This document shows positions 1 to 8,067 of a stretch of DNA of 64,000 nt, in pieces. The stretch comes from Streptomyces hygroscopicus (GTDB lineage Bacteria; Actinomycetota; Actinomycetes; Streptomycetales; Streptomycetaceae). The notes below the pieces were generated by a model. That model saw only the letters and a list, made by a program, of their open reading frames with translations. It was not told the origin of the DNA and made no database searches. Location of the stretch: contig NZ_LBMW01000038.1 of the NCBI RefSeq assembly GCF_026168105.1, positions 1-64,000 on the forward strand, written 5' to 3'. A program made the position numbers and the translations under genes. Every line of letters begins with the position of its first letter. The first letter of the stretch is position 1.

Positions 1-33
1 ACGGGGGAGCACCACCACGGGGGGAGCGGTACC

Positions 34-73
34 GGGGGAGGGGGCAACCGGGGGAAACAGGGGGACACGGGGG
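34..73 (+). repeat. G-quadruplex-prone G-tract cluster
   Basis: Five runs of five G occur at 34-38, 40-44, 50-54, 60-64 and 69-73, with loops of 1, 5, 5 and 4 bases. More G runs lie at 3-7, 19-24, 93-98 and 101-106. The cluster lies downstream of the stop of the minus-strand kinase gene that ends at 172, so the kinase transcript would carry the C-rich copy. No gene is visible in bases 1-171. Confidence 0.6.
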
Positions 74-171
74 AGCGCAAGAGAGCGGGACTGGGGGGCC
101 GGGGGGTCCGTCCGGTCCCGTTTCTCGTTGTCCCGCACTCTGGCCGTCCTCTTTGTCTTCTCCGTGCGGTG

Positions 172-807
172 TTACGCGGCCGTGCTCACCGACGTCCGCC
201 GCCCCGCCGCCGCTGCCGTCAGTCGGCTCAGTGCCTCGTCCCGGTCACAGGCGTATGCGCCGAGAGCCGTCTGACGGGCCACGATCGAGCGCTCCGCGCA
301 CATCAGCCGCCAGCCGCGGCGCAGCAGGAACGCGACCGACTTGCGGCCCTCCTTGAGATCGCGCACGAAGCGACGGCGGAACGTGGTGAGCGGCCCGCGG
401 GTCAGGCACAGCGCGTCGGCCAGGACGCCCAGTTCGCGGCAGCGCTCCACGATCTCCGCGGCGAAGATGCCTTCCGCAATGAACACCGGCGTACGGTCGA
501 TGTGCAGCGTCTCCTCGCCCGTACGGGCGCTCCGCGCGATGTCGTACACGGGCACCGTCGTACGTCCCGTGGCGCACAGTTCGGTGATCGCCGCGACCGC
601 GACGTCCGCGTCCCATGACCGCGGATGGTCCCAGTCGACGTCCGAACTCCCCTCCACCAGCGGCAGCGTGGGGTCGTCGCCCTCTTTGTAGAAGTCGTCC
701 AGCCGCAGTACGGGCAGGCCCGACAGCGCGGCGACAAGGGACTTGCCCGATCCGGAGGGACCGCAGAGCAGTACGACACGGGCGGGGGCCGGGGGATGGA
801 GACTCAC
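172..807 (-). CDS. uridine kinase-like P-loop phosphotransferase
   Basis: A 211-residue soluble protein with an N-terminal P-loop GPSGSGKS followed by LRLDDFYKEGDD, the usual start of the uridine kinase/phosphoribulokinase fold. A DWDHP motif follows in the middle. The expected activity is NTP-dependent phosphorylation of a nucleoside such as uridine, which suits the neighbouring nucleoside-salvage genes. Start: the frame is open to an ATG at 882, but homologous-looking sequence begins just after the GTG at 807, so I use that; no convincing ribosome site marks either. It is divergent from the small secreted-protein gene at 936. Substrate is inferred from family only. Confidence 0.8.
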   Translation of the reverse strand: MSLHPPAPARVVLLCGPSGSGKSLVAALSGLPVLRLDDFYKEGDDPTLPLVEGSSDVDWDHPRSWDADVAVAAITELCATGRTTVPVYDIARSARTGEETLHIDRTPVFIAEGIFAAEIVERCRELGVLADALCLTRGPLTTFRRRFVRDLKEGRKSVAFLLRRGWRLMCAERSIVARQTALGAYACDRDEALSRLTAAAAGRRTSVSTAA

Positions 808-935
808 GAGACACCAGTCTGACGCATCGCGGCCACCTCGCCGATACCGCGGGTCGACGTTGGAGCACACATCACACCTCAACTACTCTGCGTATCGACA
901 CGATTACCGTTCGCAGTGAGAAGGTGGCAGCAGCC

Positions 936-1337
936 ATGGCACGACACGCCTACCCCAAGACCCCCACCGCCCGGCGCACTCTCGTCGCGCTCGCGACCGC
1001 GGGTGCCGCGTTGGGGGCGGGAGCGGCCACGGCGTCGGCGGACAGCGCCCCGGTCCTCGACGCGATGCGCACCCGGCCGGTGTCGCTCGGCGAAGTCGAC
1101 CCGCACGCTGGGCTGCCGGCGCTGACGGGCGCGGTGGGACAGGTCACCGGTCCGGTCGGGGAGCTCAAGCCCAATCCGCTGGCGGGCACGGGTGTCGACC
1201 CGCTCGACAACGGCGTCGCCACTCAGATCGCCGACTTCAAGCCGCTGTCGTCGCAGTCCCTGACCCGGCCGGTGGCCGAGGCGCACTCGCTCGGCGGCGT
1301 CCCGGTGGTCGGGCGGGTGCTCCGGGCGACGCGCTGA
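936..1337 (+). CDS. small secreted protein, function unknown
   Basis: A 133-residue protein with a signal peptide: a basic N-terminus, a hydrophobic Ala/Gly-rich stretch at about residues 13-30 and a likely signal peptidase site after ATASA. The mature part is Pro/Gly/Val-rich, without Cys and without a domain I recognise. The ATG at 936 is preceded by a purine-rich GAAGGTGG. The same frame is open upstream to 615, but that part overlaps the kinase gene antisense and lacks protein-like sequence. Streptomyces genomes have many small secreted proteins of this style, some annotated loosely as ATP-binding; I see no ATP site here. Confidence 0.7.
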   Translation: MARHAYPKTPTARRTLVALATAGAALGAGAATASADSAPVLDAMRTRPVSLGEVDPHAGLPALTGAVGQVTGPVGELKPNPLAGTGVDPLDNGVATQIADFKPLSSQSLTRPVAEAHSLGGVPVVGRVLRATR

Positions 1338-1373
1338 CCGTCCCCCGGAAGGGCGCCCCGGCGCCCCCATGAC

Positions 1374-1417
1374 GGAGAGCCGCGCTTCCCCTGGACGGCG
1401 GGGAAGCGCGGCTCTCC
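1374..1417. terminator. bidirectional hairpin terminator
   Basis: A perfect 18-bp inverted repeat (1374-1391 with 1400-1417) and an 8-base loop, between the convergent genes ending at 1337 (+) and 1433 (-). There is no long T run, as is usual for actinomycete terminators. Confidence 0.85.
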
Positions 1418-1432
1418 TGTTCCGGTGCGGCC

Positions 1433-2320
1433 TCAGTACGACGAGCCGGAGGCGCCCAGCGAACCCGTCGGGTGCCAGACCGTCTTCGTCTCGAGGAAGG
1501 CCGTCAGACGCTCGATGCCGGGCGTCGCGGAGTAATCCACAGTCTGTGGACGCAGTACGCGCTTCAGGTTGTCCGCCGCGGCGATCTCCAGCTCCTTCGC
1601 CAGTACGTCGTCGGCGCCGGTCAGGTCGATCGCGTTGACGTCCTGGTGGGCGGCGAGCGGGGCCGCGATCTCCGCAGTGCGGCCGGAGAGGACGTTGACG
1701 ACACCGCCCGGCAGGTCGGAGGTGGCCAGCACCTCGCCCAGGGACAGGGCGGGGAGCGGGGACTTCTCGCTCGCGATCACGACGGCCGTGTTGCCGGTCG
1801 CGATCACCGGGGCGATCACCGAGACGAGGCCCAGGAAGGACGACTCCTGCGGGGCCAGGACCGCGACCACGCCTGTCGGCTCGGGCGTCGACAGGTTGAA
1901 GTACGGGCCCGCGACCGGGTTGCCGCCGCCGACCACCTGGGCGATCTTGTCGGTCCAGCCCGCGTACCAGACCCAGCGGTCGATCGCCGCGTCGACCTGG
2001 GCGGAGGCCTTGGACTTGGACAGCCCCTCGGCCTCGGCGACCTCGCGCACGAACTGGTCGCGGCGGCCCTCCAGCATTTCCGCGATGCGGTAGAGGATCT
2101 GGCCCCGGTTGTACGCGGTCGCACCCGACCAGGCGCCGAACGCCTTGCGCGCAGCCACGACCGCGTCGCGGGCGTCCTTGCGCGAGGCCTGCGGGGCGTT
2201 CGCCAGCCACTTGCCCTTGGAGTCGGTCACCTGGTACACCCGGCCGCTCTCGGAACGCGGGAACTTCCCGCCGACGTACAGCTTGTAGGTCTTGAAGACG
2301 GAAAGTCGTTCGTCAGACAT
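1433..2320 (-). CDS. aldehyde dehydrogenase-like protein lacking the catalytic half
   Basis: A 295-residue protein aligning with the N-terminal, cofactor-binding part of the aldehyde dehydrogenase superfamily; normal members have about 480 residues. The conserved PWN of the oxyanion hole reads LAPQES (about 155-160), the VVLKPAE motif reads VVIASEKS, and no GQxC nucleophile segment or ELGGK glutamate is present. It is therefore probably not catalytic alone. Start ATG 2320 overlaps the end of the complete dehydrogenase gene by 8 bp, so the two are translationally coupled in a deoC operon. A structural or regulatory partner for the full enzyme is my inference. The reading frame is clean, so it is not simply a recent pseudogene. 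Confidence 0.85.
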   Translation of the reverse strand: MSDERLSVFKTYKLYVGGKFPRSESGRVYQVTDSKGKWLANAPQASRKDARDAVVAARKAFGAWSGATAYNRGQILYRIAEMLEGRRDQFVREVAEAEGLSKSKASAQVDAAIDRWVWYAGWTDKIAQVVGGGNPVAGPYFNLSTPEPTGVVAVLAPQESSFLGLVSVIAPVIATGNTAVVIASEKSPLPALSLGEVLATSDLPGGVVNVLSGRTAEIAAPLAAHQDVNAIDLTGADDVLAKELEIAAADNLKRVLRPQTVDYSATPGIERLTAFLETKTVWHPTGSLGASGSSY

Positions 2321-3764
2321 CGAGGTACGCCTCCAGGCCGTGGCGGCCGCCCTCGCGGCCGAAGCCCGACTCCTTGTAGCCGCCGAACGGCGAGGTCGGA
2401 TCGAACTTGTTGAACGTGTTGGACCAGACGACACCGGCGCGGAGCTTGTTCGCCACCGCCAGGATGCGGGAGCCCTTCTCCGTCCAGATGCCGGCGGAGA
2501 GGCCGTACTGGGTGTTGTTGGCCTTGGCGACGGCCTCGTCCGGAGTGCGGAAGGTCAGGACCGACAGCACCGGGCCGAAGATCTCGTCACGGGCGATGGT
2601 GTGCGCCTGGGTGACGTTCGTGAAGAGCGTCGGGGCGAACCAGTAGCCGGAGGACGGGAGTTCGCAGGCCGGCGACCAGCGCTCGGCGCCCTCGGCCTCG
2701 CCCTGGTCGGCCAGCGCGGTGATCCGGGCCAGCTGCTCGGCGGAGTTGATCGCGCCGATGTCGGTGTTCTTGTCGAGCGGATCGCCCAGCCGGAGGGTCG
2801 AGAGCCTCCTCTTCAGGGACTCCAGCAGCTCGTCGTGGATCGACTCCTGCACGAGAAGGCGGGAGCCCGCGCAGCAGACCTGGCCCTGGTTGAAGAAGAT
2901 GCCGCCGACGATGCCCTCGACGGCCTGGTCGATCGGGGCGTCGTCGAAGACGATGTTGGCGCCCTTGCCGCCCAGTTCGAGGGTGAGCTTCTTGCGGGTG
3001 CCCGCGACCGTGCGGGCGATCGCCTTGCCCACGGCCGTGGAGCCGGTGAAGGCGACCTTGTCGACGTCCGGGTGCGCGACCAGGGCGGCGCCCGTGTCGC
3101 CGTATCCCGGAAGGATGTTGACGACGCCCTTGGGCAGGCCCGCCTGGCGGCAGATGTCCGCGAAGAAGAGCGCCGAGAGCGGGGTGGTCTCCGCGGGCTT
3201 GAGGACGACCGTGTTGCCGGTCGCGAGCGCCGGGGCGATCTTCCACGCCAGCATCAGCAGGGGGAAGTTCCAGGGGATGACCTGGCCGGCGACGCCCAGC
3301 GGCTTCGGTGACGGCCCGAAACCTGCGTGGTCGAGCTTGTCGGCCCAGCCCGCGTAGTAGAAGAAGTGCGCGGCGACCAGAGGCAGGTCGGCGTCGCGGG
3401 TCTCCTTGATGGGCTTGCCGTTGTCGAGCGTCTCCAGGAGCGCCAGCTCACGGCTGCGCTCCTGGACGATGCGGGCAATGCGGAAGAGGTACTTGGCGCG
3501 CTCGGAGCCCGGCAGCGCCGACCACTTCTCGAACGCCTTGCGGGCGGCCTTCACCGCGCGGTCGACGTCGGCCTCGCCCGCCTGGGCGACCTCGGAGAGG
3601 ACCTCCTCGGTGGCCGGGCTGATCGTCTTGAAGACCTTGCCGTCGGCCGCGTCGGTGAACTCGCCGTCGATGAACAGGCCGTACGAGGGGGCGATGTCGA
3701 CGACGGAGCGGGACTCGGGCGCCGGCGCGTACTCGAATGCGGAAGGCGTATTTTCCATGTTCAT
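2313..3764 (-). CDS. NAD(P)-dependent aldehyde dehydrogenase
   Basis: A 483-residue member of normal length. Visible catalytic features are Asn166 in PWNFP, Lys189 in VLKPAE, the general base Glu263 in LTLELGGKGAN, and the nucleophile Cys297 in NQGQVCCAGSR. It oxidises an aldehyde to an acid with NAD(P)+. It starts 6 bp after the deoC stop, in the order deoC, this gene, then the catalytically incomplete paralogue. The natural substrate in this setting is the acetaldehyde released by DeoC, which would give acetate; that is inference from context. The alternative ATG two codons downstream would hardly change the protein. Confidence 0.92.
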   Translation of the reverse strand: MNMENTPSAFEYAPAPESRSVVDIAPSYGLFIDGEFTDAADGKVFKTISPATEEVLSEVAQAGEADVDRAVKAARKAFEKWSALPGSERAKYLFRIARIVQERSRELALLETLDNGKPIKETRDADLPLVAAHFFYYAGWADKLDHAGFGPSPKPLGVAGQVIPWNFPLLMLAWKIAPALATGNTVVLKPAETTPLSALFFADICRQAGLPKGVVNILPGYGDTGAALVAHPDVDKVAFTGSTAVGKAIARTVAGTRKKLTLELGGKGANIVFDDAPIDQAVEGIVGGIFFNQGQVCCAGSRLLVQESIHDELLESLKRRLSTLRLGDPLDKNTDIGAINSAEQLARITALADQGEAEGAERWSPACELPSSGYWFAPTLFTNVTQAHTIARDEIFGPVLSVLTFRTPDEAVAKANNTQYGLSAGIWTEKGSRILAVANKLRAGVVWSNTFNKFDPTSPFGGYKESGFGREGGRHGLEAYLDV

Positions 3765-3770
3765 GGGGTC

Positions 3771-4727
3771 TCAGTCCACCGTCACGTAGTCAGGGCCGGA
3801 GTAGCGGCCGGTGGCCAGCTTCTGACGCTGCATCAGCAGATCGTTCAGGAGCGAGGAGGCGCCGAAGCGGAACCAGTGGTTGTCCAGCCAGTCCTGGCCG
3901 GCGGTCTCGTTCACCAGGACCAGGAACTTGATCGCGTCCTTGGAGGTGCGGATGCCGCCGGCCGGCTTCACGCCGACCTGGATGCCGGTCTGCGCACGGA
4001 AGTCGCGTACGGCCTCCAGCATGACGAGGGTGTTGGCCGGGGTCGCGTTGACGGCGACCTTTCCGGTCGAGGTCTTGATGAAGTCCGCGCCCGCCAGCAT
4101 GCCCAGCCAGCTGGCCCGGCGGATGTTGTCGTACGTCGAGAGCTCGCCGGTCTCGAAGATGACCTTCAGACGGGCGCTCGTCCCGCAGGCCTCCTTCACG
4201 GCGGTGATCTCGTCGTACACCTTCATGTACCTGCCCGCGAGGAACGCGCCGCGGTCGATCACCATGTCGATCTCGTCGGCGCCCGCGGCCACGGCGTCGC
4301 GCACGTCGGCCAGCTTGACGTCGAGCGCGGCGCGGCCCGCCGGGAAGGCGGTGGCGACCGACGCGACCTTCACGCCGGAGCCCGCGACGGCCTCCTTCGC
4401 GAAGGCCACCATGTCCGGGTAGACGCAGACGGCCGCGGTCGCCGGGGTCGTACGGTCCGTCGGGTCGGGGCGGACCGCCTTGGCGCCGAGCGCCCGGACC
4501 TTGCCCGGGGTGTCCGCGCCTTCCAGCGTCGTCAGGTCGACCATCGAGATGGCGAGGTCGATGGCGTACGCCTTCGCGGTGGTCTTGATGGAACGGGTGC
4601 CGAGCGAGGCGGCGCGCGCCTCCAGGCCGACCGGGTCGACGCCGGGCAGCCCGTGGAGGAAGCGGCGCAGCGTGCTGTCGGACGCGGTGACGTCTGAGAG
4701 CGGGTGTGCGAGAGCGTTCGTGGGCAT
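3771..4727 (-). CDS. deoC: deoxyribose-phosphate aldolase
   Basis: A 318-residue class I aldolase that cleaves 2-deoxyribose-5-phosphate to glyceraldehyde-3-phosphate and acetaldehyde. Schiff-base Lys218 sits in ADFIKTSTGK, with Asp154 in the DEIDMVIDRG segment and Lys254 in VGVKPAGGIR. It is longer than E. coli DeoC (about 260) because of an N-terminal extension of about 60 residues, as in other actinobacterial forms. It is the first gene of a three-gene operon with two aldehyde dehydrogenase-type genes. The palindrome CTACGCGCGTAG at 4747-4758, 20 bp upstream of the start and repeated before the purine nucleoside phosphorylase gene, is the probable operator. Confidence 0.95.
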   Translation of the reverse strand: MPTNALAHPLSDVTASDSTLRRFLHGLPGVDPVGLEARAASLGTRSIKTTAKAYAIDLAISMVDLTTLEGADTPGKVRALGAKAVRPDPTDRTTPATAAVCVYPDMVAFAKEAVAGSGVKVASVATAFPAGRAALDVKLADVRDAVAAGADEIDMVIDRGAFLAGRYMKVYDEITAVKEACGTSARLKVIFETGELSTYDNIRRASWLGMLAGADFIKTSTGKVAVNATPANTLVMLEAVRDFRAQTGIQVGVKPAGGIRTSKDAIKFLVLVNETAGQDWLDNHWFRFGASSLLNDLLMQRQKLATGRYSGPDYVTVD

Positions 4728-4746
4728 GGTCACCAGGCGAGCATAT

Positions 4747-4758
4747 CTACGCGCGTAG
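4747..4758. promoter_or_regulatory. palindromic operator candidate of deoC
   Basis: CTACGCGCGTAG, a perfect 12-bp palindrome, 20 bp upstream of the deoC start. The identical 12-mer occurs at 10925-10936 before the purine nucleoside phosphorylase gene. A position this close to the start suggests repression. Confidence 0.7.
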
Positions 4759-4873
4759 CGGCTGTACACCCCCGGGACCCTCCGGACGCGAACCGGACAC
4801 GGGTGCGCACCACGCGGGCCACGGTTGTGTACCGGTCGGGGGGCTCCGCGTGCCGGTCGTGCAGAATCGGTCC

Positions 4874-5536
4874 ATGACGACCCCGGATCACCAGCCGCCC
4901 GCGCCGGAACACTCGGCACCAGAGTCCCGGGACCGGATCTACCGGTCGCCCTCGGGCCTGGCGGCCGGCGTGCTGCTGCTCGCCATCGCACTCTGGCTCG
5001 GCATCGACGCGCTGGTCTCGGGCCACGGCCACGCGCCCTGGCTGGCGCTCGCCGGGCTGATCCTGGTCATCCCGCTCGTCATCGCCTTCACCCTGCGCCC
5101 TGCCGTGTACGCGAACGAGGAGCGGCTCCGCATCCGCAACCCGTTCCGCGTGATCGTGCTGCCCTGGGGCTCGGTCGCCTCACTGCGCTCCGGGTACTCG
5201 AACGAGGCCGTCGCCACGTCCGGCGCGAAGTACCAGCTGTGGGCCGTGCCCGTCTCGCTGCGCGCCCGCAAGCGCGCGGCCCGGCAGCAGAGCCGCACCG
5301 CCGCCCAGGGAGCCCCGACGGGCGGCCGGGGGCGCCTGGGCTCCCTCTCGCCGGTCCCCGCCGGGCCCGCCCGCGCCCAGGCCGACCAGATCATGGAGGA
5401 CCTGCGCGAGCTGGCCGAGACCCACGAGAAGTCCGGGCGGGCCCAGGGCGAGCCGACGGTCCGCTGGGCCTACGAGGTGATGGCGCCGGCCGCGACCGGA
5501 GCGGTGCTGCTGGCGATTCTGCTGGCGACGGGCTGA
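4874..5536 (+). CDS. PH domain-containing membrane protein
   Basis: A 220-residue protein with two adjacent membrane segments (about residues 33-51 and 57-75) followed by a bacterial PH-like domain of about 85 residues (starting RPAVYANEERLRIRN). A basic/Gln-rich linker and a short C-terminal hydrophobic stretch (about 203-219) complete it. This layout is common in actinobacteria and the function is unknown; the PH-like part would lie on the cytoplasmic face. The ATG at 4874 comes after the divergent deoC promoter region. It lies alone between deoC and the XRE/DUF397 locus. Confidence 0.75.
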   Translation: MTTPDHQPPAPEHSAPESRDRIYRSPSGLAAGVLLLAIALWLGIDALVSGHGHAPWLALAGLILVIPLVIAFTLRPAVYANEERLRIRNPFRVIVLPWGSVASLRSGYSNEAVATSGAKYQLWAVPVSLRARKRAARQQSRTAAQGAPTGGRGRLGSLSPVPAGPARAQADQIMEDLRELAETHEKSGRAQGEPTVRWAYEVMAPAATGAVLLAILLATG

Positions 5537-5632
5537 GCGGCCGGGGTCGTACGGCCCGACGGGGCCGGAGGTATCGGCCCCGGCTTCTCGTGGTGGTCTT
5601 GGGTCACCCTCGCGGGACGCTCGCACGGAGGC

Positions 5633-5803
5633 TCAGTGGAATCCGGGCATGCCGGGGGAGTCGATACCGATGGCCACGGTGCCCGGCGGGTAACGGTCCT
5701 CGTCGTCGGTGAGCAGGATCGGCATACCGGCCGTATCGGTACGGCACAGGGCGGCGCACAGAGCGTGGCAGGTGTCCGGGCCGCCGTAGCCGTCACGGAT
5801 CAT
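5633..5803 (-). CDS. small hypothetical protein, start uncertain
   Basis: A 56-residue reading frame with protein-like codon use, ending in PGTVAIGIDSPGMPGF, preceded by an acidic TDDEDRYPPG and a Cys-containing segment. The frame stays open upstream to about 6148 and coding character seems to continue for some 20 codons before this ATG (CTIVDPVGQID), so the true N-terminus may be longer or the gene may be truncated. It lies about 180 bp downstream of the DUF397 gene on the same strand. I do not recognise the family. Confidence 0.4.
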   Translation of the reverse strand: MIRDGYGGPDTCHALCAALCRTDTAGMPILLTDDEDRYPPGTVAIGIDSPGMPGFH

Positions 5804-5982
5804 CGAGCCGATCGTGGGAGCGTCGATCTGTCCGACAGGGTCGACGATCGTGCAGGGGTAACCGAGGACACGATGAGCAGCCCCCGCGGATCTGCGTCCG
5901 GCACCGGGCCGCAGGGCCATCGCCGAAGGCGACGCAAGCTCCCTTGAGGCGGGCCGCGGAAGCACGGCACCTGTACCTACTG

Positions 5983-6189
5983 TCACTTCACGGCGTACGT
6001 GAGGAAATCGGACCACACGGTGGGGGGCAGGGTGAGGTGGGGGCCCTCGGTGTTCTTGGAGTCGCGGATGTGGACGGTGCGGCGGGTTATTGCGATCTCT
6101 ACGCAGGAGTTGCCGTCGTTTCCGCTGCTGTGGCTGCTCTTGAACCACGCCAGCTCAGAGGCGTCCCCGGCAGCGGTCTTGCGGATCAT
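5983..6189 (-). CDS. DUF397 domain protein
   Basis: A 68-residue protein carrying the DUF397 signature: WFKSSHSSGNDGNSCVEIA near residues 15-33 and the HIRDSKNTEGP segment after it. DUF397 proteins are encoded next to XRE regulators in large numbers in Streptomyces, and the pairs related to whiJ/abaA affect development and antibiotic production. Its start overlaps the stop of the XRE gene by four bases, so the two are co-translated. It probably modulates the neighbouring regulator; the exact mechanism is not visible here. Confidence 0.92.
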   Translation of the reverse strand: MIRKTAAGDASELAWFKSSHSSGNDGNSCVEIAITRRTVHIRDSKNTEGPHLTLPPTVWSDFLTYAVK

Positions 6190-7061
6190 GTTTCTCCCAG
6201 TAGTTGTTCGATGAAGGCGAGTGACTCCCTTGGCGAGAGCGCTTGAGCCCGGATGGTGCCATACCGCAGCTCGAGAATGCGGAGCTGCTTGAGGTCGGAA
6301 GTCGGGCGGCCGCTGAACGCACCGTCAGAGCGGCCCACTGCCCTGCCGTCTGCGAACTTCAACAACTCGATCCTTCCGGCCAGGCCGGAGTGGGTCTCGC
6401 TGTTCAACGGCATCACCTGTAGGACAACGTTGTGCAGCCGACCCACCTCCAACAGGCGTTCGAGTTGCTGGCGCCATGCCATTGTGCCCCCGATGGGTCG
6501 CCGTAGCGCTGCCTCTTCCTGGACGAAGCTGAGTGCCGGAGCGGGCGAACGCTCGAAGACGGACTGCCGGGCCATGCGGGCGGCCACCATGCGCTCAACC
6601 TCGTCTGATGAGTACGGGGGTTGCATCGCCTCGAACAAGGCCCTCGCATGTACCGGCGTCTGCAAAAGGCCGTTGACGCTGTGGCTCTCGTACACCCCGA
6701 TCTCAACCGCCTGAGCCTCCAGCTTCGCCAGCTCCCGCACCTTCCTCGGATACCGGACCTTGGCCACGTCCTCCTTCATCGCCGAGAGCAGCCCGCCCGC
6801 CCCCAACGCCTCGTCCGCCTTGTCCAGGTACTCGGGCCGCGGGATCCGCTTGCCGCTCTCGATCTTGTAGACCATGTCCTCGCCGTAACCGACGGCCGTC
6901 CCGAACTCGGCGGCCCGCATCCCCACCGCCTCCCGGCGCAGCTTCAGCTGACGCCCGACAGTCGCGACGACCGCCAGCCCCCACTCGTCGTCGGGATCGA
7001 CCTCCCAACCCGGCTCGTCCGCCTCGGTCTTGAGTCGTACCGCTTCGCCGTCCACCGTCAT
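6186..7061 (-). CDS. XRE-family transcriptional regulator (whiJ-like, DUF5753 type)
   Basis: A 291-residue DNA-binding protein. A helix-turn-helix lies at about residues 35-90 (VGRQLKLRREAVGMRAAEFG through YKIESGKRIPRPEYL), followed by the long C-terminal domain typical of Streptomyces XRE proteins paired with DUF397. The start ATG at 7061 was chosen over upstream in-frame starts because it gives the normal N-terminus. It forms an operon with the DUF397 gene and is divergent from an ATPase gene at 7217. Two 20-bp near-direct repeats at 7121-7160 in the shared upstream region are likely binding sites for this protein or its partner. Confidence 0.88.
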   Translation of the reverse strand: MTVDGEAVRLKTEADEPGWEVDPDDEWGLAVVATVGRQLKLRREAVGMRAAEFGTAVGYGEDMVYKIESGKRIPRPEYLDKADEALGAGGLLSAMKEDVAKVRYPRKVRELAKLEAQAVEIGVYESHSVNGLLQTPVHARALFEAMQPPYSSDEVERMVAARMARQSVFERSPAPALSFVQEEAALRRPIGGTMAWRQQLERLLEVGRLHNVVLQVMPLNSETHSGLAGRIELLKFADGRAVGRSDGAFSGRPTSDLKQLRILELRYGTIRAQALSPRESLAFIEQLLGET

Positions 7062-7120
7062 TCCGCGCCCCCTGCGTCGTACCGTCGTGCCGCGACGCAC
7101 GTACCCGTACGCTCCGCCCC

Positions 7121-7160
7121 GACAAGCCCGGACACCACCGGACAAGCGCCGGACAGTCAC
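7121..7160. promoter_or_regulatory. two 20-bp near-direct repeats in a divergent promoter
   Basis: GACAAGC followed by a CCGGACA-like element begins at 7121 and again at 7141. The repeats lie midway between the divergent XRE and ATPase genes and are candidates for tandem regulator sites. Confidence 0.5.
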
Positions 7161-7216
7161 CGTACGTATCAGCGTCGTCACTGTTCACGGTAGGCGCCGA
7201 CCGCCACGCTGGTGAC

Positions 7217-7648
7217 GTGAACCAGAAATCCGTCGAAGACGGCACTTCCATCCGCAACTTCACACTTCAGCTGTCCCCCACGCCGCGCGGAGCCCGCCTC
7301 GCCCGTCTGCTCGCCACAGAGCAACTCCGCTCCTGGGGGCTGCCCTGGAACCGTGCGAGCCAGGTCGTTGCGGAGCTGGCCGCCAACGCCATCACCCACG
7401 GCCGCGTCCCCGGCCGCGATTTCCGGCTCACGCTCTACGTCGTCGCCGACACCCTCCGGATCGAGGTCGCCGACGCCCGGGGCGACCGCCTCCCCGAGCC
7501 CCGACATCCGGCCGCCGAAGGCGAGTCCGGCCGCGGCCTGCTCCTCGTCGCCGCCTTCGCCGACCGCTGGGGCGTCGCCCCGGGGCCGCACCCGCGCAAG
7601 ACGGTCTGGGCCGAGCTGACCGTGGCGCGGCCTGCCACGAGCCGGTGA
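7217..7648 (+). CDS. SpoIIAB/RsbW-type ATP-binding protein (HATPase_c)
   Basis: A 143-residue GHKL-fold protein resembling anti-sigma factor kinases. The N box reads VAELAANAITHG (about residues 52-63), a G1-like segment IEVADARGD follows at about 83, and a glycine motif GESGRGLLLV lies near 105-114. Such proteins bind ATP and usually inhibit a sigma factor or another partner; many Streptomyces copies have lost kinase activity. The start is GTG at 7217. Together with the divergent XRE and DUF397 genes this is the familiar three-gene whiJ-like cluster. The target is unknown. Confidence 0.85.
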   Translation: MNQKSVEDGTSIRNFTLQLSPTPRGARLARLLATEQLRSWGLPWNRASQVVAELAANAITHGRVPGRDFRLTLYVVADTLRIEVADARGDRLPEPRHPAAEGESGRGLLLVAAFADRWGVAPGPHPRKTVWAELTVARPATSR

Positions 7649-7834
7649 ACGGTGACTCGGGTGGGCACGACAAAACCCCCAAACAACCAGGGGAAATTAC
7701 CCATCCCAACCCCACCGACCGCTCCGGTCGACAGCCCTCACCCCGGATGGGTGAGGTTGGCGAACTCGGCTGGCTTCAGGGCGGGTTGGCGGGTCCCTCT
7801 GCGAACAGCCCGGCCCTCACCTCATCCAGCGTGA

Positions 7835-7996
7835 CCAGACTTCATCGCGGCCTCAGCCGGATACGCCGACCCGACGGGCGGCGACGTCATCGTCCCGGGC
7901 GGAATGTTCACCTATCAGGTCGTGGTGCGCAGCGAGCGCGTCCACGTCAACCAGATCACGTATCTGGTTTCCGAGGAGATCTTCGGAACCGAGTAG
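7835..7996 (+). pseudogene. gene fragment or small ORF with coding-like composition
   Basis: From 7835 to the TAG at 7994-7996 one frame shows clear coding bias and a protein-like sequence (PTGGDVIVPGGMFTYQVVVR, then TYLVSEEIFGTE), but it has a stop codon immediately upstream and no start before the ATG at 7904. Removing one A after GTGACC at about 7832-7837 would join the frame to a GTG start, so a single-base frameshift is possible. If intact, the ATG at 7904 gives only 30 residues. I do not recognise the family. Confidence 0.45.
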
Positions 7997-8026
7997 CCGA
8001 CCGCGGCGTGACCGCCGTACGGCGCG

Positions 8027-8061
8027 GCTGTGCCCGCGGCTGCAGAGGCCGCGGGCACAGC
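8027..8061. terminator. bidirectional hairpin terminator
   Basis: A perfect 14-bp inverted repeat (8027-8040 with 8048-8061) and a 7-base loop, between the fragment ending at 7996 (+) and the mutase gene ending at 8068 (-). Confidence 0.85.
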
Positions 8062-8067
8062 GGTGCG

